Shown in pieces: positions 42,046-51,995 of a DNA stretch of 64,000 nucleotides. Every line of letters begins with the position of its first letter. Positions within the stretch are counted from its first letter, which is position 1. The position numbers and the translations under genes were made by a program. Origin of the DNA: Desulfuromonas sp. AOP6 (lineage in GTDB: Bacteria; Desulfobacterota; Desulfuromonadia; Desulfuromonadales; SZUA-540); NCBI RefSeq assembly GCF_009731355.2, contig NZ_AP022810.1, positions 744,001-808,000 on the forward strand, written 5' to 3'. The notes under the pieces are model-generated. The model was not told the origin of the DNA, did no database searches, and saw only the letters and a list, made by a program, of their open reading frames with translations.

Positions 42046-42690
42046 ATGATCATCAGTCAGCAGAAAAACCGCGAAGAGCTGCTGCATAACCTGGAGGGGA
42101 AGAAGCGGCTCTTCCTCGTCGGTTGCGGCGCCTGCGCCACCGCCTGCAAGTCGGGTGGTGAGGAGGAGGTCTTCCAGCTGCAGGAGTGGCTGGCCTCCGT
42201 GGGGCGCGAGGTGACCGGCAGCGTGATCATCGACGAGGCCTGTCATATCATGCGCGCGGCTCGCGACCTGCGTCATCACCGCGACGCCGTGGCTGAGGCG
42301 GACGCCCTGGTGGTACTCGCCTGTGGCGCCGGTGTGCAATCCATCTCGACCAACACCGACAAACGGGTCATCGCCGGTCTCGATTCCCTCTTTCTCGGTA
42401 ACATCCGTCGTTTGGGACAGTATGAAGAGAAGTGTTCCCTCTGCGGCGAGTGCATCCTCAACGAAACGGCGGGTATCTGCCCGGTGACCACCTGTGCCAA
42501 GGGGCTGCTCAACGGGCCCTGTGGCGGCATGGAGGAGGGACGCTGCGAGGCGGATCGGGAGGTGGACTGCGCCTGGCACAGCATCTACGAGCGATTGAAG
42601 AAACAGGGGCGCCAGGGGGTCTTTGCCCGTCCCGTGCCGCCCAAAAACTGGGGAAAGCTGCGCAAGCCCGGGCGGTTGAAACTGGGCTGA
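42046..42690 (+). CDS. metV: Methylene-THF reductase accessory protein, MetV-type
   Basis: 214 aa. Cys-rich N-terminus (VGCGACATACKSGG) and C-terminal zinc/FeS motifs (KCSLCGECILNETAGICPVT; CAKGLLNGPCGGMEEGRCE) characterise the MTHFR C-terminal domain protein MetV. It partners the adjacent MetF in the non-NADH methylene-THF reductase of acetogens and related anaerobes. 12 bp before metF. Confidence 0.88.
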   Translation: MIISQQKNREELLHNLEGKKRLFLVGCGACATACKSGGEEEVFQLQEWLASVGREVTGSVIIDEACHIMRAARDLRHHRDAVAEADALVVLACGAGVQSISTNTDKRVIAGLDSLFLGNIRRLGQYEEKCSLCGECILNETAGICPVTTCAKGLLNGPCGGMEEGRCEADREVDCAWHSIYERLKKQGRQGVFARPVPPKNWGKLRKPGRLKLG

Positions 42691-42702
42691 GGAGGCGTCG
42701 GG

Positions 42703-43557
42703 ATGTCGCAGCTTCAAAATGAGTTAAGCCAGCACCGTTTTGTGGTCACCACGGAGATCGCGCCCCCCAAAGGGGTGGACCTGTCGGCGGCGCTGGCCAA
42801 GGCCCGCTCGCTGCAAGGCATTACGGCGGTGAATGTGACGGATAACCAGGGCGCCAATATGCGTCTGTCCCCCCTGGTGCTGGCCGCCCGAATGCTGGAG
42901 GCCGGTATCGATCCGATTCTGCAGCTGACCTGCCGTGATCGCAACCGGCTCGCCCTGCAATCGGATCTGCTCGGCGCGGCGGCCCTGGGGATTGAGAATG
43001 TCCTCCTTCTTTCCGGCGACCATATGCGCTTCGGTGACCATCCGCAGGGTAGGGCGGTCTTCGATCTCGATTCCGTGCAGCTGCTGCAGGCGGTGGCCCA
43101 CCTGAATCAGGGTTGGGATATGGCCGGTCGGAAGCTGCAGGGCACGCCCAGCTTCTTTGCCGGGGCGGCGGTATCCCCGGCGGCCGAGCCCTTTGAACTG
43201 ATGTTCCAGAAATATCGGAAGAAGGTCGAGGGCGGGGCCCGGTTCTTTCAGACCCAGGCGGTTTTCGCGGAAGACAAACTGCACCGCTTCATGGAAGCCG
43301 CCCGCCCTGTGGGCGTTCCCGTGCTGCTGGGTGTGCTGCTGCTGAAGAATGCCGCGGTCGCCCGTTTTCTCAACGCCAACATTCCCGGCGTGCAGGTGCC
43401 GCCAGAGCTGGTGGACCGCCTGGAGCAGGCGGCGGATCCCCTGACTGAAGGAGTCGCCATTGCTCGTCGCCAGGTCGCCCTGGCGCGGGAGATCTGCCAG
43501 GGGGTTCATATCATGAGCCTGGGTCATGAAGAGCTGATCCCGGCCATGCTGGCCTGA
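42703..43557 (+). CDS. metF: Methylenetetrahydrofolate reductase
   Basis: 284 aa TIM-barrel flavoprotein of the short MetF type. VVTTEIAPPKGVDLSAALAK, LQLTCRDRNRLALQSDLLGA, IENVLLLSGDHMRFGDHPQG and GARFFQTQAVF are MetF blocks. With MetV it reduces methylene-THF to methyl-THF. RBS GAGGAGGC; 18 bp before gcvT. Confidence 0.92.
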   Translation: MSQLQNELSQHRFVVTTEIAPPKGVDLSAALAKARSLQGITAVNVTDNQGANMRLSPLVLAARMLEAGIDPILQLTCRDRNRLALQSDLLGAAALGIENVLLLSGDHMRFGDHPQGRAVFDLDSVQLLQAVAHLNQGWDMAGRKLQGTPSFFAGAAVSPAAEPFELMFQKYRKKVEGGARFFQTQAVFAEDKLHRFMEAARPVGVPVLLGVLLLKNAAVARFLNANIPGVQVPPELVDRLEQAADPLTEGVAIARRQVALAREICQGVHIMSLGHEELIPAMLA

Positions 43558-43575
43558 AGGAAAGGGAGGGACTGC

Positions 43576-44667
43576 ATGAAAAAGACGCCGCTCAATGCCG
43601 TTCACAAGGAGATGGGCGCCCGCATGGTCGACTTCGGTGGCTGGGAGATGCCGGTGCAGTACCGCGGAGTCATCGACGAGCACCTCGCCGTTCGCCATGC
43701 CGCCGGCCTCTTCGATGTCTCCCACATGGGAGAGATTGCCGTCAAGGGCAAAGGAGCCCTCGATTTTATCCAGCAACTGACCATCAATGACGCCAGCCGC
43801 CTGATCAACGGCCAGGTCCAGTACAGCGCCCTGTGCTACCCGCACGGCGGCACGGTGGATGATGTGACCCTCTACCGCTTCGATCACGATCATTACCTCT
43901 TCTGTGTCAACGCCTCCAACATCGACAAGGATTTCGCCTGGATGCAGGAAGTGCTGGAAGAGGGGGATTTCGACGATGTCCAGCTGCACAACGTCAGCGA
44001 CGATTTCGCCCAGCTGGCCCTGCAGGGCCCCGGCGCCCAGACCATCCTCTCCCGCCTCACCGATACCCGTCTCGACCAGATCGCCACCTACCACTTTTAT
44101 GAGGGGCTGGTGGGCGGCGAACCGGCCATTATCTCCCGCACCGGCTATACCGGGGAGGATGGCTTCGAGCTCTATTTTGCCCCCACCGCCGCCGTGGCCA
44201 TCTGGCAGGCCTTGCTGAAGGCCGGCGCTTCTGACGGACTGGAGCCCATCGGCCTGGGCGCCCGCGACACCCTGCGCCTGGAGATGAAATACGCCCTCTA
44301 CGGTCATGAGCTGTCGCCGGAGATTTCGCCCCTGGAGGCCGGGCTGGGCTGGATCACCGCCTTCGACAAACCCACCTTTGTCGGCCGCGAGGCCCTGCTC
44401 CGGCTCAAGGAACAGGGGTTGCCGCGCCGTCTGGTCGGCTTCTCCATGATTGAGGCAGGTATTCCCCGCGCCGGTTATCCTCTCTTTGTCGGTGACGAGG
44501 AGGTCGGCCTGGTCACCAGCGGCACCCTGTCGCCGTCGCTGCGGGTGGGTATCGGTCTGGCGCTGGTGAAGCCGGCTCATGCTGCCATTGGCACCGCGCT
44601 GCAGGTGGGTATCCGTCAGCGCCGCGTGGCAGCCCGCATTGTGAAGACACCCTTTGTGAAGAAATAA
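43576..44667 (+). CDS. gcvT: Glycine cleavage system T protein (aminomethyltransferase)
   Basis: 363 aa. [55 protein letters not shown] and [31 protein letters not shown] are GcvT signatures; the folate-binding Asp-containing region is intact. Transfers the methylene unit to THF and releases ammonia. Clustered with H, PA, PB. Confidence 0.95.
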   Translation: MKKTPLNAVHKEMGARMVDFGGWEMPVQYRGVIDEHLAVRHAAGLFDVSHMGEIAVKGKGALDFIQQLTINDASRLINGQVQYSALCYPHGGTVDDVTLYRFDHDHYLFCVNASNIDKDFAWMQEVLEEGDFDDVQLHNVSDDFAQLALQGPGAQTILSRLTDTRLDQIATYHFYEGLVGGEPAIISRTGYTGEDGFELYFAPTAAVAIWQALLKAGASDGLEPIGLGARDTLRLEMKYALYGHELSPEISPLEAGLGWITAFDKPTFVGREALLRLKEQGLPRRLVGFSMIEAGIPRAGYPLFVGDEEVGLVTSGTLSPSLRVGIGLALVKPAHAAIGTALQVGIRQRRVAARIVKTPFVKK

Positions 44668-44712
44668 CCCCAACCTGTATTGACCGCTTCATCCAAAAAA
44701 GGAGGACGAACG

Positions 44713-45099
44713 ATGGAATTTCCCGAGGAGCTCAAGTACACCGAGGAACACGAGTGGGTCCTGGTCGAGGACACGATCATCACTATCGGCATCACCGATT
44801 TTGCCCAGGACAGCCTGGGGGATGTGGTCTTCGTCGAACTGCCGGAGGTTGGCGCCGACGTGGTGGCCGGCAAGTCCTTCGGCGTGGTCGAGTCGGTCAA
44901 GGCCGTTTCCGACATCTATGCCCCTGTTTCCGGGGAAGTGGTGGAGATCAACGAAGAACTGCCCGATACCCCGGAGCTGATCAACACCTCGCCCTACGAG
45001 GACGGCTGGATGATCAAGGTGCGCATCAATGACCCGGCTGACCTGGCTGACCTGATGGATGCCGACGCCTACCAGGCTTTTGTCGAGGAGGAAGAATAG
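44713..45099 (+). CDS. gcvH: Glycine cleavage system H protein
   Basis: 128 aa lipoyl carrier: MEFPEELKYTEEHEWVLVED, then the lipoylated Lys in GVVESVKAVSDIYAPVSGEV (near residue 63) and ELINTSPYEDGWMIKVRI. ATG 44713 follows AGGAGGACG. Shuttles the aminomethyl group between P and T proteins. Confidence 0.95.
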   Translation: MEFPEELKYTEEHEWVLVEDTIITIGITDFAQDSLGDVVFVELPEVGADVVAGKSFGVVESVKAVSDIYAPVSGEVVEINEELPDTPELINTSPYEDGWMIKVRINDPADLADLMDADAYQAFVEEEE

Positions 45100-45128
45100 A
45101 CGCACAACGGAGCACGGAGAGAGCGCCC

Positions 45129-46481
45129 ATGAGCCATCCTTATATTCCCCACACCGACGAGGACGTCCGGCAGATGCTGTCCACTGTCGGCGTCCCGACG
45201 GTGGACGCGCTGTTTGAAGAGATTCCCGGCGAGGTCCGCCTGCGGCGCTCCCTCGAGCTGCCGGCTCCTCTGGCCGAAAGCGACCTTCTGCGGGACATGA
45301 AGCGCCTGGCCGGCAAAAATGCCACGGTGGAGAGCCATGTGAGCTTTCTCGGCGGCGGCGCCTACAATCACTTTCTCCCCGCCGTGGTCGATTATCTGGT
45401 CTCCCGCAGTGAATTCACCACCGCCTACACCCCTTACCAGCCGGAAATCAGCCAGGGCACCCTGCAGGCCATCTTCGAGTTTCAGACCATGATCTGTCAG
45501 CTGACCGGGATGGACGTGGCCAACGCCTCCATGTACGACGGCGCTTCCGCCTGCGCCGAGGCGGTCCTCATGGCCATGCGGGCCACCCGCCGCCGGCGGG
45601 TGCTGATGTGCCAGTCTCTTCACCCCCACTACCGGGAGACGGTGCGCACCTACTGTCAGTGCCTCGACGTGGACTTGGTGGAGGTGCCCTGGGATGAGAC
45701 GGGAAAGACCTCGTCTCAGGCACTCCATGATCTGCTCGATGGCGAGACGGCAGCGCTGGTAACCGGCTATCCCAACTTCTTCGGCGTGATTGAAGATGTG
45801 GCGGGCCTGGCGGGGGCGGCCCATGCCGTGGGCGCCCGCCTGGTCGTCGCCGTACAGGAGCCGGTTGCCCTCGGGCTGCTCAAGTCTCCCGGCGAGCTGG
45901 GGGCCGACCTCGTCGTCGGTGAAGGGCAGAGCTTCGGCATCCCTCTCTCCTTCGGTGGTCCGTCTCTTGGTTTCTTCGCCTGCCGCCAGCAGGATCTGCG
46001 CTCCATGCCCGGCCGCCTGGTCGGCGAGACCGTGGATGCCCAGGGGCGGCGGGGTTATGTGTTGACCCTGTCCACCCGTGAGCAGCATATCCGCCGGGAA
46101 AAGGCCACTTCCAACATCTGTTCAAACCAGGGTCTGTGTGCGCTGACCGCCACCATCTGGCTCGCCCTGCTGGGCAAGAAGGGGATCCGTGAACTGGCCT
46201 GTCACAACCTGTCGAAGGCCGCCTACGCTCGCCGGCAGCTCGCGGCGCTGCCGGGTTTCTCCCTCCCCTTTACCGGGCCGGTCTTCAACGAATTCGTGGT
46301 GAAGGTCCCCGGCAAGACCCAGTCGCTGCTTGACCGCCTGGCGGGGCAGGACATCCTGGGGGGCATCGCCCTGGCGCCCTGGTACGAAGGGATGGATGAT
46401 TGTCTGCTGGTCTGTGTGACCGAACAGAACAGCCGTGCGCAGATCGACGCGCTGGTAGCCGCCCTGGCAGGAGGTGCCTGA
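45129..46481 (+). CDS. gcvPA: Glycine dehydrogenase subunit 1 (P protein alpha)
   Basis: 450 aa. YIPHTDEDVRQMLSTVGVPT, GGGAYNHFLPAVVDYLVSRS, TPYQPEISQGTLQAIFEFQT and NVASMYDGASAC-type region with REQHIRREKATSNICSNQGL define the N-terminal half of the P protein in its two-gene form. Its TGA overlaps the gcvPB ATG. Confidence 0.95.
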   Translation: MSHPYIPHTDEDVRQMLSTVGVPTVDALFEEIPGEVRLRRSLELPAPLAESDLLRDMKRLAGKNATVESHVSFLGGGAYNHFLPAVVDYLVSRSEFTTAYTPYQPEISQGTLQAIFEFQTMICQLTGMDVANASMYDGASACAEAVLMAMRATRRRRVLMCQSLHPHYRETVRTYCQCLDVDLVEVPWDETGKTSSQALHDLLDGETAALVTGYPNFFGVIEDVAGLAGAAHAVGARLVVAVQEPVALGLLKSPGELGADLVVGEGQSFGIPLSFGGPSLGFFACRQQDLRSMPGRLVGETVDAQGRRGYVLTLSTREQHIRREKATSNICSNQGLCALTATIWLALLGKKGIRELACHNLSKAAYARRQLAALPGFSLPFTGPVFNEFVVKVPGKTQSLLDRLAGQDILGGIALAPWYEGMDDCLLVCVTEQNSRAQIDALVAALAGGA

Positions 46482-47944
46482 TGGAGAGTCTGGGAACCAC
46501 GGGGCTTGTCCTCAACGAAAAGCTGCTCTTTGAACATTCCGATCCGGGTCGTCAGGGCTATACCCTGCCGGCCTTGGACGTGGAGGAGGCGACCCTGCCG
46601 GCGGGTCTGACCCGCGACGAGGTTGGTGGCATGCCCGAGCTGTCGGAAGTCGATGTGGTGCGCCACTTTACCCGTCTCTCCACCTGGAACTACGGGGTCG
46701 ACTCGGGCTTTTATCCCTTGGGCAGCTGCACCATGAAGTACAATCCCAAAGTCAACGAGGTGGCCGCGCGTCTGCCGGGTTTTGCCGCTACCCATCCGCA
46801 TACGCCGGCAGCGCTCTGCCAGGGAGCGCTCGAACTGATGTACGAGCTGCAGCAGGCGTTGGCGGAAATTTCCGGCTTCCCGGCCCTGTCCCTGCAACCA
46901 GCGGCCGGTGCCCAGGGGGAGTTTGCCGGCATGCTGGTCATCCGCGCCTGGCATGAATCCCGGGGCGAGAAGCGCCACCGGGTACTCATTCCCGATACGG
47001 CTCATGGCACCAATCCTGCCTCGGCTGCCCTCTGCGGTTACGAGGTCAGTCCCGTTGCCTCCGGAGCCGACGGCCGCCTCAGTGCCGCGGCCGTGGCAGA
47101 GCAGATGTCCGAGGACGTCGCCGCGCTCATGGTGACCAATCCCAATACCCTCGGCCTTTTCGAGTCGGATATCGCCGAAATCTGCCGTATCGTGCATGCC
47201 AAGGGGGGGCTGGTCTACTGCGACGGCGCCAACCTCAATGCCCTGCTTGGTATGGCGCGTCCGGGGGACATGGGCATCGATGTCATGCACTTCAATCTGC
47301 ACAAGACATTCGCCACCCCCCATGGTGGCGGTGGCCCCGGCGCCGGCCCGGTGGGGGTCTGCGCCAAGCTCGCCCCCTTTCTGCCCGCACCTGTTGTCGA
47401 CAAGAAGGCCGAGGGTTTTGTGCTTAAAGACCCTGACCACTCCGTTGGCCGGGTCAAAGCTTTCCACGGTCATTTCGGCGTTCTCGTCAAGGCCTATGCC
47501 TATATTCGCAGCATGGGCGCCGACGGGCTGCAGCGGGTGGCGCACATGGCCGTGCTCAACGCCAATTACGTGCGGGCCCGTCTGCAGGAGGTCTATCATC
47601 TCCCCTACCGCGGGCGGTCCCTGCACGAGGTCGTCTTCTCCGATAAAAACCTGGAGGGCGGCTGCCACACCCTCGATCTGGCCAAGCGTCTCATCGACTA
47701 CGGCTACCATCCGCCCACCATCTACTTTCCCCTCGTGGTCAAAGGCGCCATCATGATCGAGCCGACGGAGACGGAGAGCCTCGAAACTCTCGACGAATTC
47801 TGCGAGGCGATGCTGGCCATCGCCCGTGAGGCTCGGGAGAATCCAGCCTTGCTCACCGCCGCTCCTGGCCGCACGCGCATCGGCCGGTTGGATGAAACGA
47901 CGGCGGCGCGGCGGCCCAAGCTGAAATGGGAAAAATCAGACTGA
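46481..47944 (+). CDS. gcvPB: Glycine dehydrogenase subunit 2 (P protein beta)
   Basis: 487 aa. PLGSCTMKYNPKVNEVAARL, ALSLQPAAGAQGEFAGMLVI, TAHGTNPASAALCGYEV, and the PLP Lys in MHFNLHKTFATPHGGGGPGA identify the catalytic half of the glycine decarboxylase. Decarboxylates glycine onto H-protein lipoate or works in reverse for glycine synthesis. Ends with a terminator hairpin. Confidence 0.95.
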   Translation: MESLGTTGLVLNEKLLFEHSDPGRQGYTLPALDVEEATLPAGLTRDEVGGMPELSEVDVVRHFTRLSTWNYGVDSGFYPLGSCTMKYNPKVNEVAARLPGFAATHPHTPAALCQGALELMYELQQALAEISGFPALSLQPAAGAQGEFAGMLVIRAWHESRGEKRHRVLIPDTAHGTNPASAALCGYEVSPVASGADGRLSAAAVAEQMSEDVAALMVTNPNTLGLFESDIAEICRIVHAKGGLVYCDGANLNALLGMARPGDMGIDVMHFNLHKTFATPHGGGGPGAGPVGVCAKLAPFLPAPVVDKKAEGFVLKDPDHSVGRVKAFHGHFGVLVKAYAYIRSMGADGLQRVAHMAVLNANYVRARLQEVYHLPYRGRSLHEVVFSDKNLEGGCHTLDLAKRLIDYGYHPPTIYFPLVVKGAIMIEPTETESLETLDEFCEAMLAIAREARENPALLTAAPGRTRIGRLDETTAARRPKLKWEKSD

Positions 47945-47946
47945 AG

Positions 47947-47973
47947 AAAGGGGCCCGCAAGGGCCTTTTTCTA
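47947..47973 (+). terminator. Terminator of the gcv cluster
   Basis: AAAGGGGCCC and GGGCCTTTTT pair across a GCAA loop immediately after gcvPB. Confidence 0.7.
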
Positions 47974-48897
47974 TAGGATGTCGCCGGGGCGGGAAGAGAA
48001 GCTGGTCAGATGGTACTGGAAGACAACGAAGATGGTCAGAGTCTCTTTCTCGTAGTAGCGGGAAAGAGCGCCGTAAGGAGCAGCCTTGTGCACGGCGTCG
48101 ATGGCCTCCTGGTCTAGGAGCGGATAGCCGGAACTCTCTTTAAGTACGACTTCTTCCAAGGTGCCGTCCTTGTTGACCGTGACCTGCAGCAGGCAGCGTC
48201 CCTGCTCGCCCCGTTCGGCGGCGCGGGCCGGATAGTTCCAGACTAAATAGATTCTATCGCGGAAGCGGCTGAAAAAAGAATTCAGCAGGTCGTTTTCCAT
48301 GTCCAGCCAGACCGCTTCGCCTTCGACCACGTCCTCCCGGTACTTGCTCCGCCATTCCTGCAGATACTGGTTGGCGCTTTTGGCGGCGGCCTGATTGAGG
48401 GCCGCCATCAGGGCTTTTTTGTCTGGAAGTTCCGTCGCCTGTTCCGGCGCCGTTTTTTGTGGCCCGGAGGTGCCAGGCCGGGCCTCGATGCCGGTTTTGG
48501 CCGAGGGTTGGTCGGTGGGTGGTTCGGGTGCCGGGGGCGTCGGTGAAGGAGGCTGCCTCGGTGTCGGCGGCGCCGGTGGGGCGCTGGGGGCCCGGTCTTC
48601 GATAAAGTCGCCTTTGGGAGCCGTTTCCCGTTCCACTTCCTGGTCAGCGGGGCCGAGACGTTTGGCGGGGGTCTGTCGTGGCTGTTCCGACGGGGTGACG
48701 ACAGGCGCGTCGAGCTCACGCTCGCGCGCCGGCTCTCTGGGCTCCGGCGGGCGCATTTCCACAACCAGGGGCGTGTCGGCCTCGGGGGGAGGGAAGAGGG
48801 TGCGCTGCGGCACCAAAAAAAGCAGCAGCAGGTGCACCAGCAGAGACAGTATAATGAAGACCAGGATCATCGGATCCTGGTTGCGGCTGAATTGCAT
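47971..48897 (-). CDS. tonB: TonB-type energy transducer
   Basis: 308 aa from ATG 48897. N-terminal membrane anchor (DPMILVFIILSLLVHLLLLF), a long Pro/Glu-rich periplasmic spacer (residues 45-165), and a C-terminal TonB fold: GRCLLQVTVNKDGTLEEVVL and GYPLLDQEAIDAVHKAAPYG. Transmits proton-motive force to outer-membrane receptors; ExbB/ExbD are not in the window. A start 16 codons upstream (48945) is possible; neither has a good RBS. Confidence 0.8.
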   Translation of the reverse strand: MQFSRNQDPMILVFIILSLLVHLLLLFLVPQRTLFPPPEADTPLVVEMRPPEPREPARERELDAPVVTPSEQPRQTPAKRLGPADQEVERETAPKGDFIEDRAPSAPPAPPTPRQPPSPTPPAPEPPTDQPSAKTGIEARPGTSGPQKTAPEQATELPDKKALMAALNQAAAKSANQYLQEWRSKYREDVVEGEAVWLDMENDLLNSFFSRFRDRIYLVWNYPARAAERGEQGRCLLQVTVNKDGTLEEVVLKESSGYPLLDQEAIDAVHKAAPYGALSRYYEKETLTIFVVFQYHLTSFSSRPGDIL

Positions 48898-49010
48898 AAA
48901 GGCAACGATGTCGTTAATGGTAAATGGTGTCAGGACAGTATACATGAAGAGAGCCGAAGGAGGCCAGCGATCATTCCACGAGAGGAAGCTGCTCGGTACG
49001 GGGAAAAGGG

Positions 49011-49040
49011 TTGACCTTGGCGGGGAGCTTCGGGTATAAA
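49011..49040 (+). promoter_or_regulatory. Predicted pta promoter
   Basis: TTGACC (49011-49016), 18 bp, TATAAA (49035-49040), about 40 bp before pta. Confidence 0.5.
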
Positions 49041-49082
49041 ATGGGGCTTTAATAAAACTCTGTTTTGAAGGAGGAACCTCTT

Positions 49083-50084
49083 ATGCATTTGGTCGATCAG
49101 ATTAAAGCGAAAGCCCGGCAGAATGTGCAGACCGTTGTTTTGCCGGAAGGATACGATGATCGCATGATTCAGGCCGCCGGCCAGATTGTCAAGGACGGGC
49201 TGGCCAAGGTTGTGCTTTTGGGCCAACCCGCCACGCTCACGGCCAGGGCCCGTGATCTCAAGGCTTCGCTGGAAGGAGTCACCTGTCTCGATCCCAAGAC
49301 GGCACCGCAGCTGGAAGCGTACGTGGATGAGCTGGTCGAGCTGCGCAAGAAAAAGGGCCTGAGCCGTGAAGAGGCGAAAGCGCTCTTGACTGCAGACGAC
49401 AACCTCTATTTCGGTGCCATGATGGTGCGCAAAGGGGATGCCGGTGGCGCCGTGGCCGGGGCCTTTAACACCACGGGCGATGTGTTGCGCGCCGCATTTC
49501 AGGTGATCGGCACCTCGCCGGGGATGAAGACCGTCTCCTCCGTCTTTCTCATGGTGACCAAAAATACCGCTTTCGGCGAAAACGGCGTCCTGCTCTTTGC
49601 CGACTGCGCCGTCAATCCCAATCCCGATGCCGAAGCCCTGGCCGATATCGCCGTGGCCACGGCCAAAAGCTGCAAGAGTTTCCTCGGCGTGGATGCCCGT
49701 GTCGGCATGCTGTCCTTCTCCACCAAGGGCAGCGCCAGCCACCAGGATATCGACAAGGTGCTCAAGGCTCTGGAGCTGGCTAAAAAACTCGATCCCTCGC
49801 TGCAGATCGATGGAGAGCTGCAGGCCGATGCGGCACTGTTGCCCAAGGTCGGGGAGAAGAAGGCGCCCGGCTCTCCAGTGGCCGGCAAAGCCAACACCCT
49901 CATTTTCCCCGATCTCGATGCCGGCAATATCGGCTACAAGCTGGTGGAGAGGATTGCCGGCGCCGAAGCGGTCGGCCCCATCATCCAGGGGCTGGCCAAG
50001 CCGGTGAACGATCTTTCCCGCGGCTGCTCCGTGGAAGACATCATCAGCGTCGCCGCCATCACGGCGGTGCAGGCCCAGGGTTGA
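49083..50084 (+). CDS. pta: Phosphate acetyltransferase
   Basis: 333 aa short-form Pta. [94 protein letters not shown] and [20 protein letters not shown] are conserved. Converts acetyl-CoA and phosphate to acetyl phosphate. The ackA partner lies convergently downstream, sharing a terminator. Confidence 0.95.
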   Translation: MHLVDQIKAKARQNVQTVVLPEGYDDRMIQAAGQIVKDGLAKVVLLGQPATLTARARDLKASLEGVTCLDPKTAPQLEAYVDELVELRKKKGLSREEAKALLTADDNLYFGAMMVRKGDAGGAVAGAFNTTGDVLRAAFQVIGTSPGMKTVSSVFLMVTKNTAFGENGVLLFADCAVNPNPDAEALADIAVATAKSCKSFLGVDARVGMLSFSTKGSASHQDIDKVLKALELAKKLDPSLQIDGELQADAALLPKVGEKKAPGSPVAGKANTLIFPDLDAGNIGYKLVERIAGAEAVGPIIQGLAKPVNDLSRGCSVEDIISVAAITAVQAQG

Positions 50085-50115
50085 TACAGTAGACCCGACC
50101 GAGAGTTATCAACGC

Positions 50116-50151
50116 AAAAAGGCCGGCGGATTTCAAACCGTCGGCCTTTTT
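50116..50151. terminator. Bidirectional terminator between pta and ackA
   Basis: AAAAAGGCCGGCGG and CCGTCGGCCTTTTT form a stem (one G-T pair) around a short AT-rich loop, serving both convergent genes. Confidence 0.88.
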
Positions 50152-50179
50152 GCGTGAAAACTGAGAAATCGTTATATGT

Positions 50180-51445
50180 CTACTTGCGCTGAAAGTCGCT
50201 GCTGGCGAAGGAGTAGGAGAACTGCATGTGGTCGGTGTAGGTTCCTTCGAGAATGCCCACCACGTCCTCGGTAAAGACAAGCTCTTCGTCGGTGGGGATG
50301 ACGAACACCTTGACCCTGGAATCGGGTTTGGTGATCACCGTCTCCCGTTTGCGTGTCATGGTGTTACGGTTCTTCTCCTTGTCGAGGCTGATCCCCATGA
50401 ACTCAAGGCCTTCCAGGGCTTTTTCACGAATGAGCCAGGCCATCTCGCCGACGCCGGCCGTGAAGACAACGGCATCGAGACCGCCAATGGCGGCGGCATA
50501 GGTGCCGATATACTTCTTGAGACGGTAGGCTTCGATTTCCAGGGCCAGCTGGCAGCGCTCATCGCCCTTTTCAACACCTTCGATGACGTCGCGGCGGTCG
50601 GTGAACTGGCCGGTGATGCCGTAGATCCCGCTCTTCTTGTTGAGAATCGAGTCGATCTCCCGGGGGTTGAAGCCCTCCTGATCCATGATGAAGGCCGGGA
50701 TGGCAGGATCGATGTCGCCGCAACGCGTTCCCATGACGGCCCCTTCCAGAGGGGTCAGGCCCATGCTGGTGTCGACAGAGACGCCCCCCTTGATGGCGCA
50801 ATGGGAGACGCCGTTGCCGATGTGCATGGTAATGATATTGCAATCCTCGGGGTCCTTGTCGAGCATGACCGCCGCCCGCTTGGAGACATAGAGGTGGCTG
50901 GTGCCGTGAAATCCGTAGCGGCGTACGCCGTACTTTTCATACCACTCGAAAGGGAGGGGATAGATGTAGGCGTGCTGCGGCATGGTCTGGTGGAAGGCGG
51001 TGTCGAAAATGGCGACGTGGGGCACGTTGGGCAGCACGGCCTGGGCGGCTTCGATGCCGGCGATGTTGGGCGGATTGTGCAATGGGGCCAGATGCTGCAC
51101 GTCCTTGATGGCGTTCAGAACTTCGTCGTCGATGCGCACCGAGCGGGTGAACTTTTCGCCGCCGTGGACGACCCGGTGCCCGACAGCGGAGATCTTGTTG
51201 AGGTCGCTGACCACTCCATGGGTCTTGTCCGTCAGGGTTTTGATGATAAGGTGCATGGCCACTTTGTGATCGGGGCACTCATACTCCTCCCGGTAGGTTT
51301 CCCGCCCGGGGACTTCGTGAACGATAAAGGAGTCCCCGATGGTGACGCGTTCGACCATGCCCTTGGCGATGACTTCTTTGCGCTCCCAGTCAAAGAGCTG
51401 GTATTTGAGCGATGAACTGCCGCAGTTCAGAGCGAGTATATCCAT
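50180..51445 (-). CDS. ackA: Acetate kinase
   Basis: 421 aa. MDILALNCGSSSLKYQLFDW, GHRVVHGGEKFTRSV, FDTAFHQTMPQHAYIYPLPF, RYGFHGTSHLYVSKRA, IITMHIGNGVSHCAIKGG and DTSMGLTPLEGAVMGTRCGD are diagnostic. Makes acetate and ATP from acetyl phosphate, or the reverse. Convergent with pta rather than in operon with it. Confidence 0.95.
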   Translation of the reverse strand: MDILALNCGSSSLKYQLFDWERKEVIAKGMVERVTIGDSFIVHEVPGRETYREEYECPDHKVAMHLIIKTLTDKTHGVVSDLNKISAVGHRVVHGGEKFTRSVRIDDEVLNAIKDVQHLAPLHNPPNIAGIEAAQAVLPNVPHVAIFDTAFHQTMPQHAYIYPLPFEWYEKYGVRRYGFHGTSHLYVSKRAAVMLDKDPEDCNIITMHIGNGVSHCAIKGGVSVDTSMGLTPLEGAVMGTRCGDIDPAIPAFIMDQEGFNPREIDSILNKKSGIYGITGQFTDRRDVIEGVEKGDERCQLALEIEAYRLKKYIGTYAAAIGGLDAVVFTAGVGEMAWLIREKALEGLEFMGISLDKEKNRNTMTRKRETVITKPDSRVKVFVIPTDEELVFTEDVVGILEGTYTDHMQFSYSFASSDFQRK

Positions 51446-51734
51446 GCAGCGAATGTCCTCCTCGGATTTGGTGAATAGAAAACAAGCTGAATTTTCAAAA
51501 TATTGTTTTATATGGCTGAAAAAGTTTGTTTAGAATAAAAATTGTCTGTAATGAAATCGCGCGCTTGGGCCACAGGATGGCCGGTAAAAATGTTCTAGAA
51601 GACTATAGCAACACTGTTCGGATTGCAAGAACTTTGTTTCATTTTCGCCCCTCTTTGGGGGTGGACACGGGGGGGGGAACTGGTGTATATATTCCCGATG
51701 AACGGACAATAAACAGGAAAAGGAGGTGATTCCT
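51446..51734. other. Intergenic region between ackA and the ferredoxin gene
   Basis: 289 bp between divergent genes, with an AT-rich left half. A possible ferredoxin promoter is TGGACA (51662-51667), 18 bp, TATATA (51686-51691). No gene or repeat is seen. Confidence 0.4.
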
Positions 51735-51905
51735 TTGGCTCACACCATTACTGACGAGTGTATCAACTGCGGTGCTTGCGAACCCGCTTGCCCCGTTGAC
51801 GCCATCAGCGAGCAGGGTGACGCTCGCGTCATCGATGCAGCTACCTGCACTGATTGCGGCGCCTGTGTCGACACCTGCCCCGTCGACGCGATCAACGCTC
51901 CCTGA
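51735..51905 (+). CDS. 2[4Fe-4S] ferredoxin
   Basis: 56 aa, clostridial type: two cluster motifs [16 protein letters not shown] and [16 protein letters not shown] in a near-perfect internal duplication. TTG start, preceded by a very strong AAAGGAGGTGA at the right distance. A low-potential electron carrier; candidate partner for MetVF or oxidoreductases. A terminator follows. Confidence 0.93.
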   Translation: MAHTITDECINCGACEPACPVDAISEQGDARVIDAATCTDCGACVDTCPVDAINAP

Positions 51906-51918
51906 TCGACCCGTACCA

Positions 51919-51950
51919 AGGGGCGGCTCTCGGGCCGCCCCTGATTTTTT
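51919..51950 (+). terminator. Terminator after ferredoxin
   Basis: AGGGGCGGC and GCCGCCCCT pair across TCTCGG and are followed by GATTTTTT. Confidence 0.88.
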
Positions 51951-51995
51951 CAGCGAATCCCCTGGTGTTTTTTCCTTGGTGAACGGGAGGTGCGT

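Noticed and set aside
43440-43580. Glycine riboswitch before gcvT
   Set aside because: Only 18 bp separate metF and gcvT and no tandem aptamer is visible there or before folD.
42724-44673. Very long minus-strand reading frame (649 codons)
   Set aside because: It lies opposite metF and gcvT, which have clear family motifs; the frame is a GC-rich shadow.
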